Source of the DNA: Acidobacteriota bacterium | GTDB lineage: Bacteria > Acidobacteriota > Terriglobia > Terriglobales > Acidobacteriaceae | DNA: 8,391 bases | Direction: 5' to 3' | Assembly: GCA_021801945.1 (NCBI GenBank) | Contig: JAKABE010000119.1 | Span: 1 to 8,391, forward strand | Part shown: positions 1 through 7,233 of the stretch, piece by piece | Layout of the letters: the number at the start of each line of letters is the position of its first letter | Position numbering within the stretch: position 1 is the stretch's first letter | The notes under the pieces: model-generated | Told to the model about the DNA's origin: nothing | Databases searched by the model: none | The model's input: the letters and a program-made list of their open reading frames with translations, nothing else | Made by a program: the position numbers and the translations under genes

Positions 1-419
1 CCGCCCGAAAGGTCCTGCAAGCGCAGAGCCACAAGCGCAGTGGCGTCCCCCAGTCCCAGCATTTCTTCCACGCGCCGGTCGCGTGCCGCGCGGTCCAAGC
101 GCTGCAACCCGAAGGCAATGTTGGCGGCGATGCTCAAATGCGGGAAGAGCGCGGGCTGCTGGGTGACGAGCGAACTTTGCCGCCGGCCGGGCCGCAACCA
201 CAGGCCGCGCGACGTATCGGTGAGGATATGCTCTCCCATTGCTACGCGCCCGCGCACCGCCCCGCCCAGGCGGTTTCTGTCTAATCCCGCCAGAAGGCGC
301 AGTAGTGTGCTCTTTCCTGCTCCCGAGGGACCGAAGACTACCGTCCACTGGGACAGGAAGCTGCACTCCACCTCCAAGCAGAAGCTGCCCCGCCGCGCAG
401 TCAAAGCCAGTTCAAGCAC
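1..419 (-). CDS. modC: Molybdate ABC transporter ATP-binding protein ModC (partial, C-terminus beyond window)
   Basis: This is the N-terminal part of an ABC ATPase that would energise molybdate import by docking on ModB at the inner face of the membrane. Read from a GTG at 419, it gives 139 whole codons. The Walker A motif GPSGAGKS lies at residues 30-37, the Q-loop region (VTQQPALFPHLS) at about 85-96, and the window ends inside the ABC signature (LSGG, from residue 137). Walker B, the H-loop and any C-terminal molybdate-binding (TOBE) domain lie outside. The GTG start is chosen because a GGAGG sits 5 bases upstream and the start overlaps the end of modB by 8 bases, suggesting translational coupling. 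The ATPase assignment is certain from its motifs. The molybdate specificity comes from its neighbours and is inference, but a strong one. No frameshift is visible in the part present. Confidence 0.9.
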   Translation of the reverse strand, partial: MLELALTARRGSFCLEVECSFLSQWTVVFGPSGAGKSTLLRLLAGLDRNRLGGAVRGRVAMGEHILTDTSRGLWLRPGRRQSSLVTQQPALFPHLSIAANIAFGLQRLDRAARDRRVEEMLGLGDATALVALRLQDLSG

Positions 420-1092
420 CAGGACCTCCCCGCTCCTTTTTGCGTACTTGCGAACTGGAGTAGATGGCAGCCAATGCGGTCAAACTCAATGCCAGCAGGA
501 CAGCCGCAGTGTGATCGGCGGCGGCGTAATTGAAGTCTTCCACCTGGTTGTAAAGCGCGATGGAGAGGGTTCGCGTAGCTCCGGGAATGTCGCCACCCAA
601 CATAAGCACCACGCCAAACTCGCCCACGGTGTGCAGAAAGCTGAGCACCGCGGCGCTGATGAGGGAACGGCGCGCCAGTGGGACCATCACGCGGAACACC
701 AGCCGCCCCGGCCCCGCACCCAGCAGTCGTGCCGCATCCAGCAGTGCCGCATCCAGCGAGGCGAAACCGGACACCAGCGGCTGCACCGCAAAGGGCAAGC
801 TATAAATCGCCGAACCCACTACAAGACCGTCAAAGGAAAAGGCCAAAGGATGGCCCAGGAGCGCCTCGATTCCGCGCCCAAAGGCCGTGCGAGGCCCCAA
901 CAGCACGAGCAGAAAGAAGCCCAGCACGGTAGGCGGCAGAACCAGCGGGAGCGTGGCTACAGCTTCCAGGGCCGCCAACCAGCGCCAGCGCCCCAGCACC
1001 AAAAGCGCCGCCAGCGGAACGGACACACACAGCAAGATGGCCGTAGTAACGGTAGCCAGCCTGAGAGTGAGGGCGAAGGCCTGCCAGTCCAT
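412..1092 (-). CDS. modB: Molybdate ABC transporter permease ModB
   Basis: Inner-membrane permease of the molybdate importer, 226 residues, which is the usual size for ModB. Hydrophobic segments are visible at about residues 10-34, 42-67, 88-110, 143-166 and 190-212, consistent with five or so membrane spans. The cytoplasmic EAA loop that contacts the ATPase is seen at about 119-140 (DAARLLGAGPGR followed by VMVPLA). The stretch HTVGEFGVVLMLGGDIPG (about 154-171) matches the conserved ModB/CysT-type segment GEFG...GNIPG. The ATG at 1092 lies 5 bases after the modA stop with only a weak AGAG upstream, so translation probably relies on coupling to modA. The stop overlaps the modC start. A short tandem repeat in the DNA encodes LDAALLDAA just before and into the EAA loop. 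The family assignment is secure; sulfate or tungstate transport is the only close alternative. Confidence 0.93.
   Translation of the reverse strand: MDWQAFALTLRLATVTTAILLCVSVPLAALLVLGRWRWLAALEAVATLPLVLPPTVLGFFLLVLLGPRTAFGRGIEALLGHPLAFSFDGLVVGSAIYSLPFAVQPLVSGFASLDAALLDAARLLGAGPGRLVFRVMVPLARRSLISAAVLSFLHTVGEFGVVLMLGGDIPGATRTLSIALYNQVEDFNYAAADHTAAVLLALSLTALAAIYSSSQVRKKERGGPGA
730..757. repeat. Two-copy 13-base direct repeat inside modB
   Basis: TGCCGCATCCAGC occurs at 730-742 and again at 745-757, a period of 15 bases. It is in frame (five codons) and on the coding strand encodes the repeated LDAA-L/LDAA-R at the approach to the EAA loop of ModB. The amino-acid pattern fits the family there, so this is probably a coding coincidence or an old in-frame duplication and not a regulatory repeat. 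Confidence 0.5.
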
Positions 1093-1097
1093 GTTCT

Positions 1098-1853
1098 CTA
1101 GTGAACGGGTGCGAGGCCGCCTTTGGCAAGTTGGGCTTGAATTGGAGGTGAGAGCAGAAAATCGAGCAGTTCTTGTGTGGCTGTGTGCTGGTGCGTGTTC
1201 TTCACGATCACTGCGCCCTGTTCAATGGGCGGATAGAGCTTGCGCGGAATCACGAAATAGGTTCCGCTCGCCTCAAGCTGCGGCGTCAACGCCGAAGTAA
1301 GCGAGATTAGCCCCGCCTCGGCGTTGGCGGAGTCGGCAAATTGTGCTGCCTGGGCAATGTTTTCAGCGAGCACCAGCCGAAGCTTGAGAGCACCGTAGAG
1401 GTGCAAGCTTTCGAGAGTCGCCACGGCCGCTTTGCCGTAGGGCGCACGCCGGGGATCGGCGATCGCCAGCCGCTTCAGATTGGGATTGCGCAACAGCGCA
1501 AGTGATGGCGGGGGAAGTTGCGAGCCATTGCGCTCCCACAGCACCAGCGTGCCCCTGGCATAGGTGACGGGCGTCGAAGGCCGCGCCGCGCCCGCGGCAA
1601 TCAGCCGCCTGGGATAGCCCAAGTCCGCAGCCAAAAACAGATCGAATGGAGCGCCATTCAGGATCTGCGTGGTCAGCATGGCCGAATCCTTATAGGTAGC
1701 GTCCGCGCGAATTCCGCTTCTCTGCTGAAATTCCCTCAGAATGGGAGGCAGCAGAGGCTGTAAATCGGCTGCCGCGGCGACGTGCAGCGGTGGTTGCGCA
1801 TAAACAGACGCAATCAGCACCCCAGCACATAAAAAAGGGATGAATCGCCGCAT
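1098..1853 (-). CDS. modA: Periplasmic molybdate-binding protein ModA
   Basis: Substrate-binding protein that captures molybdate in the periplasm and delivers it to ModB/ModC; 251 residues, normal for ModA. The N-terminus MRRFIPFLCAGVLIASVYA is a signal peptide with likely cleavage after VYA (residue 19); there is no good lipobox, so it should be soluble. Family landmarks are VAAAADLQ near residues 25-32, a DSAML segment (about 56-60) where ModA proteins have an oxyanion-binding serine, GAPFDLFLAAD (68-77), ADPRRAPYGKAA (about 132-143) and ENIAQAAQFADSANAEAG (about 164-181). The ATG at 1853 is fixed by an in-frame TGA just upstream and is preceded by a perfect AGGAGG (plus-strand CCTCCT at 1867-1872) at a rather long spacing of 13 bases. 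It is the first gene of the modABC operon and is divergent from thrC. Specificity for tungstate instead of molybdate cannot be excluded. Confidence 0.93.
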   Translation of the reverse strand: MRRFIPFLCAGVLIASVYAQPPLHVAAAADLQPLLPPILREFQQRSGIRADATYKDSAMLTTQILNGAPFDLFLAADLGYPRRLIAAGAARPSTPVTYARGTLVLWERNGSQLPPPSLALLRNPNLKRLAIADPRRAPYGKAAVATLESLHLYGALKLRLVLAENIAQAAQFADSANAEAGLISLTSALTPQLEASGTYFVIPRKLYPPIEQGAVIVKNTHQHTATQELLDFLLSPPIQAQLAKGGLAPVH

Positions 1854-1916
1854 CGACGAGATTCAACCTCCTGTACGCTACAAAACCTGCCCTACACTGA
1901 TAGGCTAACACCAGGT
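1854..1916. promoter_or_regulatory. Divergent promoter region between modA and thrC
   Basis: These 63 bases separate two genes transcribed away from each other, so they must hold the start signals for both unless transcription begins inside the opposite gene. Seen directly are the modA Shine-Dalgarno (plus-strand CCTCCT, 1867-1872) and, for thrC, a possible -10-like TACACT at 1893-1898 with no convincing -35 at the right distance. The thrC start has only CAGG very close to it, so its leader is short and its ribosome site poor. I see no ModE-type box (ATCG-TATATA arms) and no room for a threonine attenuator. Promoter presence is inference from geometry. Confidence 0.4.
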
Positions 1917-3284
1917 ATGAATGAGAATCTGCATCGGCTGCGCTGTTTCGGCTGCGGAGCCAGGATCGCGGGTGCCAAAGCCCAATCTGACTTCCGCTGC
2001 ATCCAATGCGGCGAACTTTTTGAGGTCGAGTATCCGGGCTGGAGCGAGCCGCACGGCCACGACCGTCCCAATCCCGGCGCTCTCAAGTGGTTGTGGCGCG
2101 ACCGGCGCGCCTCTCTCGGAGCCGCCGATCAGTCCGGCGTCTGGCGCTTCCGCGAGCTTTTGCCTATCCTCGACAATCTGGATAACGCCGTTACGCTGCG
2201 CGAGGGCAACACGCCGCTCTACGGCCTGCCGCGCGCCGCTAGGGCGCTGGGGATCGACCAGATCTTCGCCAAGCATCAGGGAATGAACCCCACCGGCTCC
2301 TTCAAAGATACGGGCATGACGGCAGCCATCAGCGTAGCCCGCGAGCGCGGCTTCGAATGGGTGGCTTGCGCATCCACGGGCAATACCTCAGCATCGATGG
2401 CTGCCTACGCGGCCCGTGCCGGATTGCGCAGCCTGGTCCTCATTCCAGAGGGCAAGATCGCCTGGGGCAAGCTTGCGCAGGCAATGGATTACGGCGCCGT
2501 CACCTGCCAGTTGCCGGTTGACTTCGACGGTTGCCTAGGCTTGCTTACCGAGATCGTCCGACAAGCGCCGATCTATCTGCTCAACTCGATCAATCCGTAC
2601 CGTTTGGAGGGGCAAAAAACACCAGCCTTCGAGATCGCCGAAGCTTTCGAGTGGGATGTCCCCGCCCACATCATCGTTCCTGGCGGAAATTTGGGCAACA
2701 GCTCGGCGCTGGGTAAGGGCTTCCGCGAGATGCACGAGTTGGGACTGATCGCGCGGATGCCCCGCATCTCGGTGATTCAGGCCGCCGGTGCCAATCCTTT
2801 GGTGCGCAGCCTCGCTGATACAAATGGCGCCGCACTCGAACCAGTCCAGGCACAAACCCGCGCCACCGCCATCCGCATTGGTAATCCCGCCTCCTGGCGC
2901 AAGGCTGTGCGCGTGATTCAAGAAACGGGCGGCCGCTGTCTGGACGTAACTGAAGCTGAGATTGCCGTTGCCAAGGCCGAAATTGGGGCTGAAGGCCTGG
3001 GCTGCGAACCCGCCTCCGCCGTCACCTTGGCTGGCTTGAAGAAACTGCGTGCACAGGGCTTTGTCGCACCTAGCGAATCCGTGGTACTTGTGCTTACCGG
3101 CCATACGTTGAAAGATGCCGACTACACCATCGATTTCCACCGTGGCACGCTGCTAACTGAGGAAGAGACCGGCAGGTCCGATTCGGAGACTGCTGCACAA
3201 ATTAAGTCCTTGCGGCGGAATGCTATGGCCGTTGAAGCCACTCCGGCCGCGGTTTTGACCGCCATGAAGGACATGGCAGGATGA
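1917..3284 (+). CDS. thrC: Threonine synthase ThrC with N-terminal zinc-ribbon-like segment
   Basis: PLP enzyme converting O-phosphohomoserine to threonine and phosphate, the last step of threonine synthesis in the cytoplasm; 455 residues. An N-terminal four-cysteine segment (C10, C13, C28, C31, in CFGC and CIQC) resembles a zinc ribbon, as in many threonine synthases of this type. The PLP-binding lysine is K130 in NPTGSFKDTGM. CASTGNTSAS (151-160) and PGGNLGN (255-261) are the substrate- and cofactor-phosphate loops of fold type II PLP enzymes. The ATG at 1917 keeps the first cysteine pair; a second ATG at 1921 is in another frame. The 3' end overlaps thrB by ATGA, so the pair is likely co-transcribed and translationally coupled. 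Homoserine dehydrogenase and aspartokinase are not in the window. Other fold type II enzymes such as cysteine synthase are unlikely given the thrB neighbour and motif set. Confidence 0.94.
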   Translation: MNENLHRLRCFGCGARIAGAKAQSDFRCIQCGELFEVEYPGWSEPHGHDRPNPGALKWLWRDRRASLGAADQSGVWRFRELLPILDNLDNAVTLREGNTPLYGLPRAARALGIDQIFAKHQGMNPTGSFKDTGMTAAISVARERGFEWVACASTGNTSASMAAYAARAGLRSLVLIPEGKIAWGKLAQAMDYGAVTCQLPVDFDGCLGLLTEIVRQAPIYLLNSINPYRLEGQKTPAFEIAEAFEWDVPAHIIVPGGNLGNSSALGKGFREMHELGLIARMPRISVIQAAGANPLVRSLADTNGAALEPVQAQTRATAIRIGNPASWRKAVRVIQETGGRCLDVTEAEIAVAKAEIGAEGLGCEPASAVTLAGLKKLRAQGFVAPSESVVLVLTGHTLKDADYTIDFHRGTLLTEEETGRSDSETAAQIKSLRRNAMAVEATPAAVLTAMKDMAG

Positions 3285-4219
3285 CCGGTCCCTCAACACC
3301 AGGCGCCGACGTCTTCCGCCTGCGCCTGCCCGCAACATCCGCTAACCTTGGCTCCGGCTTCGATGCCGCGGCTGTGGCCCTCGACTTTTTCCTTGAAATC
3401 GAGGCCCAGGCGGCCACCGAATTTGCTATTGCCGCCACGGGTCGCGATGCCGCTCGTTGCGCACTCCTCGAAGACAATCTCATACTCGAAACCTACAAGC
3501 AAGCACTCCGCGACAGCGCTCGTCCCGTTACGCCGCTCGCCATTCGCATCGCCAACAGTATTCCTCTCGGCATGGGGTGCGGCTCTTCGGCTGCAGCCCG
3601 GCTTGCCGCCATCGCTCTCGCCGTGCACTTCGGCCAACTTGGTTGGAACTCCACTCGCATTCTCGAAGAGGCCACCGCCCTCGAGGGCCATCCAGACAAC
3701 GTGTCTGCCTGCTGGCTGGGCGGATTTGCCGCCGCCTGCCTGGGTAGAACCGTTCATGTTGCGCAGGCCGATCCTCCGGTAGCGTGGCGTGCCATCGTCG
3801 TCCTTCCCGCCGAGCCATTGGCTACCAGCACCGCCCGCTCCGTGCTTCCAGCAACCTATCCCGTAGCTGATGTGGTCTCTAACCTCCAGTCCGTCGCTCT
3901 GCTCGGTCTCGCCTTTGCCCAGGGCCGCGGCGATCTGCTCGCCGCTGCCATGCGAGACCGCATTCACCAGCCCTACCGCGCATCCATGTGCCCGTTCATG
4001 CCGCCCCTGCTGCCTTTGGCGGGCAAGCACGGCATCCTGGGTACGGCCCTTAGTGGCGCCGGCCCCGGCGTTCTCGTGATCGTTGATAGCCAGGAAAACC
4101 TTGCGCAGGCCTCAGCCGCAATCCGCAACGCCCTCCACGGCGTAGCCGAACCGGAGCTGATCCTGTGCAGCTTCCTGCCGGTCATGTCCAACCAGTGCGC
4201 CGAATGGAACGGAGCCTGA
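3281..4219 (+). CDS. thrB: Homoserine kinase ThrB (GHMP kinase family)
   Basis: Phosphorylates L-homoserine with ATP to O-phosphohomoserine, the substrate of the adjacent ThrC. It has 312 residues, typical for the family. All three GHMP kinase motifs are visible: motif 1 PATSANLGSGFD (17-28), the ATP-binding motif 2 PLGMGCGSSAAA (95-106), and motif 3 GTALSGAGPGVLV (254-266). EGHPDNVSA (135-143) is the segment typical of homoserine kinases and separates it from mevalonate or galactose kinases. The ATG lies within ATGA shared with the thrC stop. The upstream thrC tail contains GGCAGG, which can act as a weak ribosome site. No membrane segments or signal peptide are present. The stop is followed by only 43 bases before the pectinesterase remnant, and no terminator with a T-run is visible there. 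Confidence 0.94.
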   Translation: MTGPSTPGADVFRLRLPATSANLGSGFDAAAVALDFFLEIEAQAATEFAIAATGRDAARCALLEDNLILETYKQALRDSARPVTPLAIRIANSIPLGMGCGSSAAARLAAIALAVHFGQLGWNSTRILEEATALEGHPDNVSACWLGGFAAACLGRTVHVAQADPPVAWRAIVVLPAEPLATSTARSVLPATYPVADVVSNLQSVALLGLAFAQGRGDLLAAAMRDRIHQPYRASMCPFMPPLLPLAGKHGILGTALSGAGPGVLVIVDSQENLAQASAAIRNALHGVAEPELILCSFLPVMSNQCAEWNGA

Positions 4220-4262
4220 AAAGAGCTTCGCCGGCTCTGCTCGCAGGGAAGACAATAATCCG

Positions 4263-5283
4263 ATGCGAAAATGCCTGGTAATCACCGCCTCTCTGCTGGC
4301 GGGCTTGGCCCTGTCAGGCTACCTTCAAGCCCAGAGCGTTTATGTTCGCGTCTCGCACGAAATTCGAGCTGGCATCAACGGCACGAACGAGTTTCCCACC
4401 ATCCAGATGGCCCTGGATCACCACCTCTGGCCCGGCAAGCGCGCCGATGGCAGCCCTGGCCACGTCTATATCCGCGTTGCGCCCGGCTTCTACCACGAGC
4501 GCATCATCGTCACCCAGAACCATCCCAACATCACGCTCGTCGGCATGAGAAAATCGCCCGCCGACGTGGTCATCACCAACAGCCTCAACGCGAAACAAGC
4601 CGGCGGCACATTCTTCACGGAGACGGTCGAGATCAACGGCACGGGCTTCGAAGCCGACAATATCACCTTTGAGAACACAGCCGGCAACACCGGCAGGCTG
4701 TCGCCGTCGCTGATCGCGCCGACCGCTCCATCTTTAAGCACTGCCGCTTTCTGGGCCGCCAGGACACACTCTTTACCGACAACGGCCGCCAGTATTATGT
4801 CGATTCCTACATCGAGGGCGGCGTCGATTTTCATCTTCGGCAATGCCACCGCTGTCTTCGACCACGACGAGCTCCACTCAAACGGCCTCAGCTACCTGAC
4901 TGCGTAGTTGCGCACCTCGTCCCGGCAAACCACTGGCTACGTGATCCTCGACAGCAAGGTCACCAGCGGGTTCGCGCCCGGCCAACAGCACAACACCATC
5001 AGCCTGGGCCGTCCGTGGCGCCCCTACGCCCGCGTCGTCTACATCCTTACCAAGCTGCCCGCCAACGTGATTCCGCAGGGTTGGAGCGCGTGGGGCCACA
5101 AGGACAAAGTGTCGCTGGCCTACTTTGCCGAGTACAAGGACTATGGACCCGGTGCCAATCCCGCAGCGCGCGCCGTGGTCGCATCAACTCACAGAGCGGC
5201 AGGCAGCACAATTTATGCCGCGTGCGTTTCTGGCTGGTAAGGACCACTGGAATCCGGTTACTGAGGCGGAGAAGCTGCCCTGA
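4263..5283 (+). pseudogene. Secreted pectinesterase (pectin methylesterase, CE8-type), disrupted
   Basis: The encoded enzyme would remove methyl esters from pectin outside the cytoplasm. The ATG at 4263 opens with a signal peptide (MRKCLVITASLLAGLALS, likely cut after LQA near residue 23). All five classic family motifs can be read, but in two frames: GFYHE (4485-4499), QAVAV (from 4694), RQDTLF (Asp codon 4763-4765), DFIFG (Asp codon 4826-4828) and LGRPW (5004-5018). The frame breaks as follows. One base is missing near 4692-4694 (NTG then QAVAV needs a shift). One base is extra in the TTTTC at about 4828-4832, restoring the frame. A TAG at 4905-4907 falls where the family usually has Gln (CAG to TAG). 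A last shift occurs near 5170-5176, after which WSHQLTERQAAQF continues to a natural-looking end at 5281-5283. The reconstructed product is about 340 residues, full length. It is either a recently inactivated gene or a good gene with sequence errors; the amber codon favours real decay. Confidence 0.87.
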
Positions 5284-5286
5284 CAT

Positions 5287-5306
5287 CTACAGAGAAAAGC
5301 CTGTAG
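5287..5306 (+). terminator. Small hairpin after the pectinesterase remnant, possible weak terminator
   Basis: CTACAG (5287-5292) and CTGTAG (5301-5306) form a perfect 6-base-pair stem with an 8-base loop, beginning 3 bases after the reconstructed pectinesterase stop. The following bases (CTCTTGCCTCTTC) are pyrimidine-rich but contain no T-run, so it is not a canonical intrinsic terminator. It could also be chance. Confidence 0.28.
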
Positions 5307-5358
5307 CTCTTGCCTCTTCGAATCTTCTCTTTGAGCCAGAATCCAGCGCCTTTACACA

Positions 5359-5371
5359 CCCACCCACCCCC
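5359..5371. other. C-rich tract (G-runs on minus strand) just upstream of guaA
   Basis: CCCACCCACCCCC lies 15-27 bases before the guaA start; the complementary strand reads as three G-runs separated by single bases. Three runs of three or more are one short of a canonical four-run G-quadruplex; a two-tier structure using GG pairs nearby is possible. The tract occupies the zone where a ribosome site would be expected, and no Shine-Dalgarno is visible for guaA. Confidence 0.4.
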
Positions 5372-5385
5372 TGCCACACTGAAGC

Positions 5386-6936
5386 GTGGACACCCAGACA
5401 GTAGTCATCCTCGATTTCGGCTCGCAGTACACGCAGCTCATCGCCCGCCGCATACGCGAGCAGAATGTCTTCTCCGTTGTGCTTCCCTGCACCGTCCCGC
5501 TCGCCGAAGTTCATGGACACCATCCAATCGGCCTCATCCTCTCCGGGGGCCCGTCGTCGGTTTACGACGTCGATGCCCCCGCCGCCAACCCGCAAGTTCT
5601 AAAGTTGGGCGTGCCAACCCTGGGCATCTGCTACGGATTGCAGTTCATCGTGCACCACATGGGCGGCAAGGTGCGGCCGGCGCCGAAGCACGAATACGGC
5701 CCCGCCGAAGTCGCGTTAGAGGACTCGCAAACGCCCTTGTTTGCCGGCCTGCCGCCCTCCATCCACGTGTGGATGAGCCACGGCGACGAGGCTCTGGAGT
5801 TGCCCGCCGGCTTTCACCGCACCGCCGCCACCTCCAACGCCTTGGCCGGCATTGCCAGTGAGGAGCGGCGCATTTGGGCCGTGCAGTTTCATCCTGAGGT
5901 GCACCACACGCCGCTCGGCGCTCAGGTCATCAAGAACTTCCTCTTCGAAATCTGCAGGGCACGCGGCGACTGGACACCTGCACATTTCATTGAGTCGACT
6001 ATCACCCAGATCCGCGAGAAGGTGGGCGTGGGCCACGTCATCTGCGGACTCTCCGGCGGCGTGGACTCCTCCGTGGCCGCCATGCTGGTGCATCGCGCCA
6101 TCGGCAGCCAGTTGACCTGCATCTTTGTGAACAACGGCGTGCTGCGTAAGAACGAATTTCACAACGTGCAGAAGAATCTGCGCGGTAAGCTGGGGCTCAA
6201 CATCGTCGCCGTCGACGCTAGCGCACGCTTCCTTGAGAAGCTCTCCGGCGTCACCGATCCCGAGATCAAGCGCAAGCGTATCGGCGCGGAGTTTATCGCA
6301 GTCTTCGAGGAAGAGGCCCAACGAATCGCGCAGCAAACGGGCGGAGTGGACTGGCTCGTGCAGGGCACTCTCTACCCCGACGTTATTGAGTCGTCGAGCG
6401 TGAAGGGGCCCAGCCAGACTATCAAGAGCCACCACAACGTGGGCGGCCTGCCGGAGCGGATGAAGCTCAAGCTCATAGAGCCGCTGCGCGATCTTTTTAA
6501 AGACGAAGTGCGCCGTATCGGACGCGACCTTCAGATGCCAGAAGAAATTCTCGGCCGGCAGCCGTTTCCTGGTCCCGGCCTGGCCGTGCGCATTCTGGGC
6601 GAAGTTACGCCGGAGCGCGTGGCGCTGCTCCAGGAGGCCGATGACATTGTCGTAGCCGAGATCAAAGCCGCCGGACTCTACTCCAAGATCTGGCAGAGCT
6701 TTGCTGTGCTGCTGCCGGTCATGACGGTGGGCGTGATGGGCGACCAGCGCACCTACGCCTACACGGCGGGGGTGCGCGCCGTGTACTCAGAGGACGGCAT
6801 GACCGCCGACTGGGCACAGCTCCCCTATGACGTGCTTCAGCGCATCTCCAGCCGCATTGTGAACGAGGTGCGGGGCATCAACCGCGTGGTCTATGACGTG
6901 ACCTCCAAACCGCCTGGCACGATTGAGTGGGAGTGA
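5386..6936 (+). CDS. guaA: GMP synthase (glutamine-hydrolysing) GuaA
   Basis: Cytoplasmic enzyme making GMP from XMP, ATP and glutamine. It has 516 residues, normal for the two-domain bacterial form. The N-terminal class I glutamine amidotransferase domain starts at [16 protein letters not shown] (7-22), with nucleophile C82 in GICYGLQF and the catalytic pair H169 and E171 in QFHPEVHHT. The ATP-pyrophosphatase domain carries the P-loop GLSGGVDSS (221-229). The C-terminal dimerisation domain runs from about 390 and includes [12 protein letters not shown] (391-402) and the characteristic end [11 protein letters not shown]. The start is a GTG; the next in-frame Met (residue 92) would remove the nucleophile, so GTG is the only sensible start. 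No Shine-Dalgarno is seen, only CTGAAG and a C-rich tract upstream. It is 102 bases after the pectinesterase remnant on the same strand, without evident functional link. All expected catalytic residues are intact. Confidence 0.97.
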   Translation: MDTQTVVILDFGSQYTQLIARRIREQNVFSVVLPCTVPLAEVHGHHPIGLILSGGPSSVYDVDAPAANPQVLKLGVPTLGICYGLQFIVHHMGGKVRPAPKHEYGPAEVALEDSQTPLFAGLPPSIHVWMSHGDEALELPAGFHRTAATSNALAGIASEERRIWAVQFHPEVHHTPLGAQVIKNFLFEICRARGDWTPAHFIESTITQIREKVGVGHVICGLSGGVDSSVAAMLVHRAIGSQLTCIFVNNGVLRKNEFHNVQKNLRGKLGLNIVAVDASARFLEKLSGVTDPEIKRKRIGAEFIAVFEEEAQRIAQQTGGVDWLVQGTLYPDVIESSSVKGPSQTIKSHHNVGGLPERMKLKLIEPLRDLFKDEVRRIGRDLQMPEEILGRQPFPGPGLAVRILGEVTPERVALLQEADDIVVAEIKAAGLYSKIWQSFAVLLPVMTVGVMGDQRTYAYTAGVRAVYSEDGMTADWAQLPYDVLQRISSRIVNEVRGINRVVYDVTSKPPGTIEWE

Positions 6937-6970
6937 GCGCCGTACCCTTGTAAGTATCTCCGGAAGTGTC

Positions 6971-6994
6971 AGGGCCTTTCGGGTTGCTGGCCCT
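6971..6994 (+). terminator. Hairpin downstream of guaA, candidate terminator
   Basis: AGGGCC (6971-6976) pairs with GGCCCT (6989-6994) around a 12-base loop, starting 34 bases after the guaA stop. A competing pairing exists with GGCCC at 7001-7005. There is no T-run afterwards, so it is at best a non-canonical terminator; position and GC-rich stem are the only support. Confidence 0.33.
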
Positions 6995-7233
6995 CAAAGA
7001 GGCCCAGGCGCATCCGGGGGTGTGTGGCGTACCCACTCGGGAGGAGCATTGTAAAAGGGAATGGCTTCAGCCAGCCAATAGAATACCTCCGCAATCGGGC
7101 GAACTCTAGCCCTTGCACAGCCGGTTCTGCAATTATCCGCAATGTAAAGACACTGGAACACTCCAGGAAATGTCAAACTTATACCGTCACCCCTCAGCCG
7201 CGAGTTGTCCCATAGTTTCATAGGAGGGACATC
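6995..7233. other. Gene-free spacer between guaA and the glycosylase, with nested inverted repeats
   Basis: No convincing gene lies here. Within 7040-7090 three inverted repeats are nested: GGAGG/CCTCC (7040-7044 with 7086-7090), ATTG/CAAT (7048-7051 with 7076-7079) and TGGC/GCCA (7062-7065 with 7070-7073, loop TTCA). This could fold as one interrupted stem in RNA, but the arms are short. A plus-strand frame from 7024 to 7215 is open for 63 codons yet shows no recognisable protein. Around 7175-7190 the sequence is AT-richer (CAAACTTATACC), a plausible -10 region for the downstream gene. The glycosylase has a clean AGGAGG at 7222-7227. Confidence 0.3.

Noticed and set aside
40..1101. Long plus-strand open frame of 353 codons across the mod genes
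   Set aside because: It is antisense to modC and modB, whose products carry clear Walker A, Q-loop and EAA motifs; the plus-strand product is low-complexity, Arg/Gln/Pro-rich and matches no family, as expected of a GC-rich shadow.
1890..1905. CCTA/TAGG inverted repeat in the modA-thrC intergenic region as an operator
   Set aside because: Arms of only 4 bases around 6 bases are expected by chance and match no regulator site known to me.
4222..4240. Inverted repeat AGAGC/GCTCT after thrB as a terminator
   Set aside because: The stem is 5 base pairs, and the plus strand has no T-run after it; the T-run is on the other side, which would suit a minus-strand transcript, but no minus-strand gene approaches it.
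4263..5283. Programmed frameshifting and stop-codon readthrough as an explanation for the interrupted pectinesterase
   Set aside because: The sites lack a slippery heptamer with a following structure, and it would take three separate shifts plus readthrough to make one ordinary secreted enzyme; decay or sequence error is far more likely.
5716..6435. Minus-strand open frame of 239 codons inside guaA
   Set aside because: It is fully antisense to guaA, which has all catalytic residues. The frame is kept open by codon bias on the opposite strand, and no ribosome site or recognisable motif is present.
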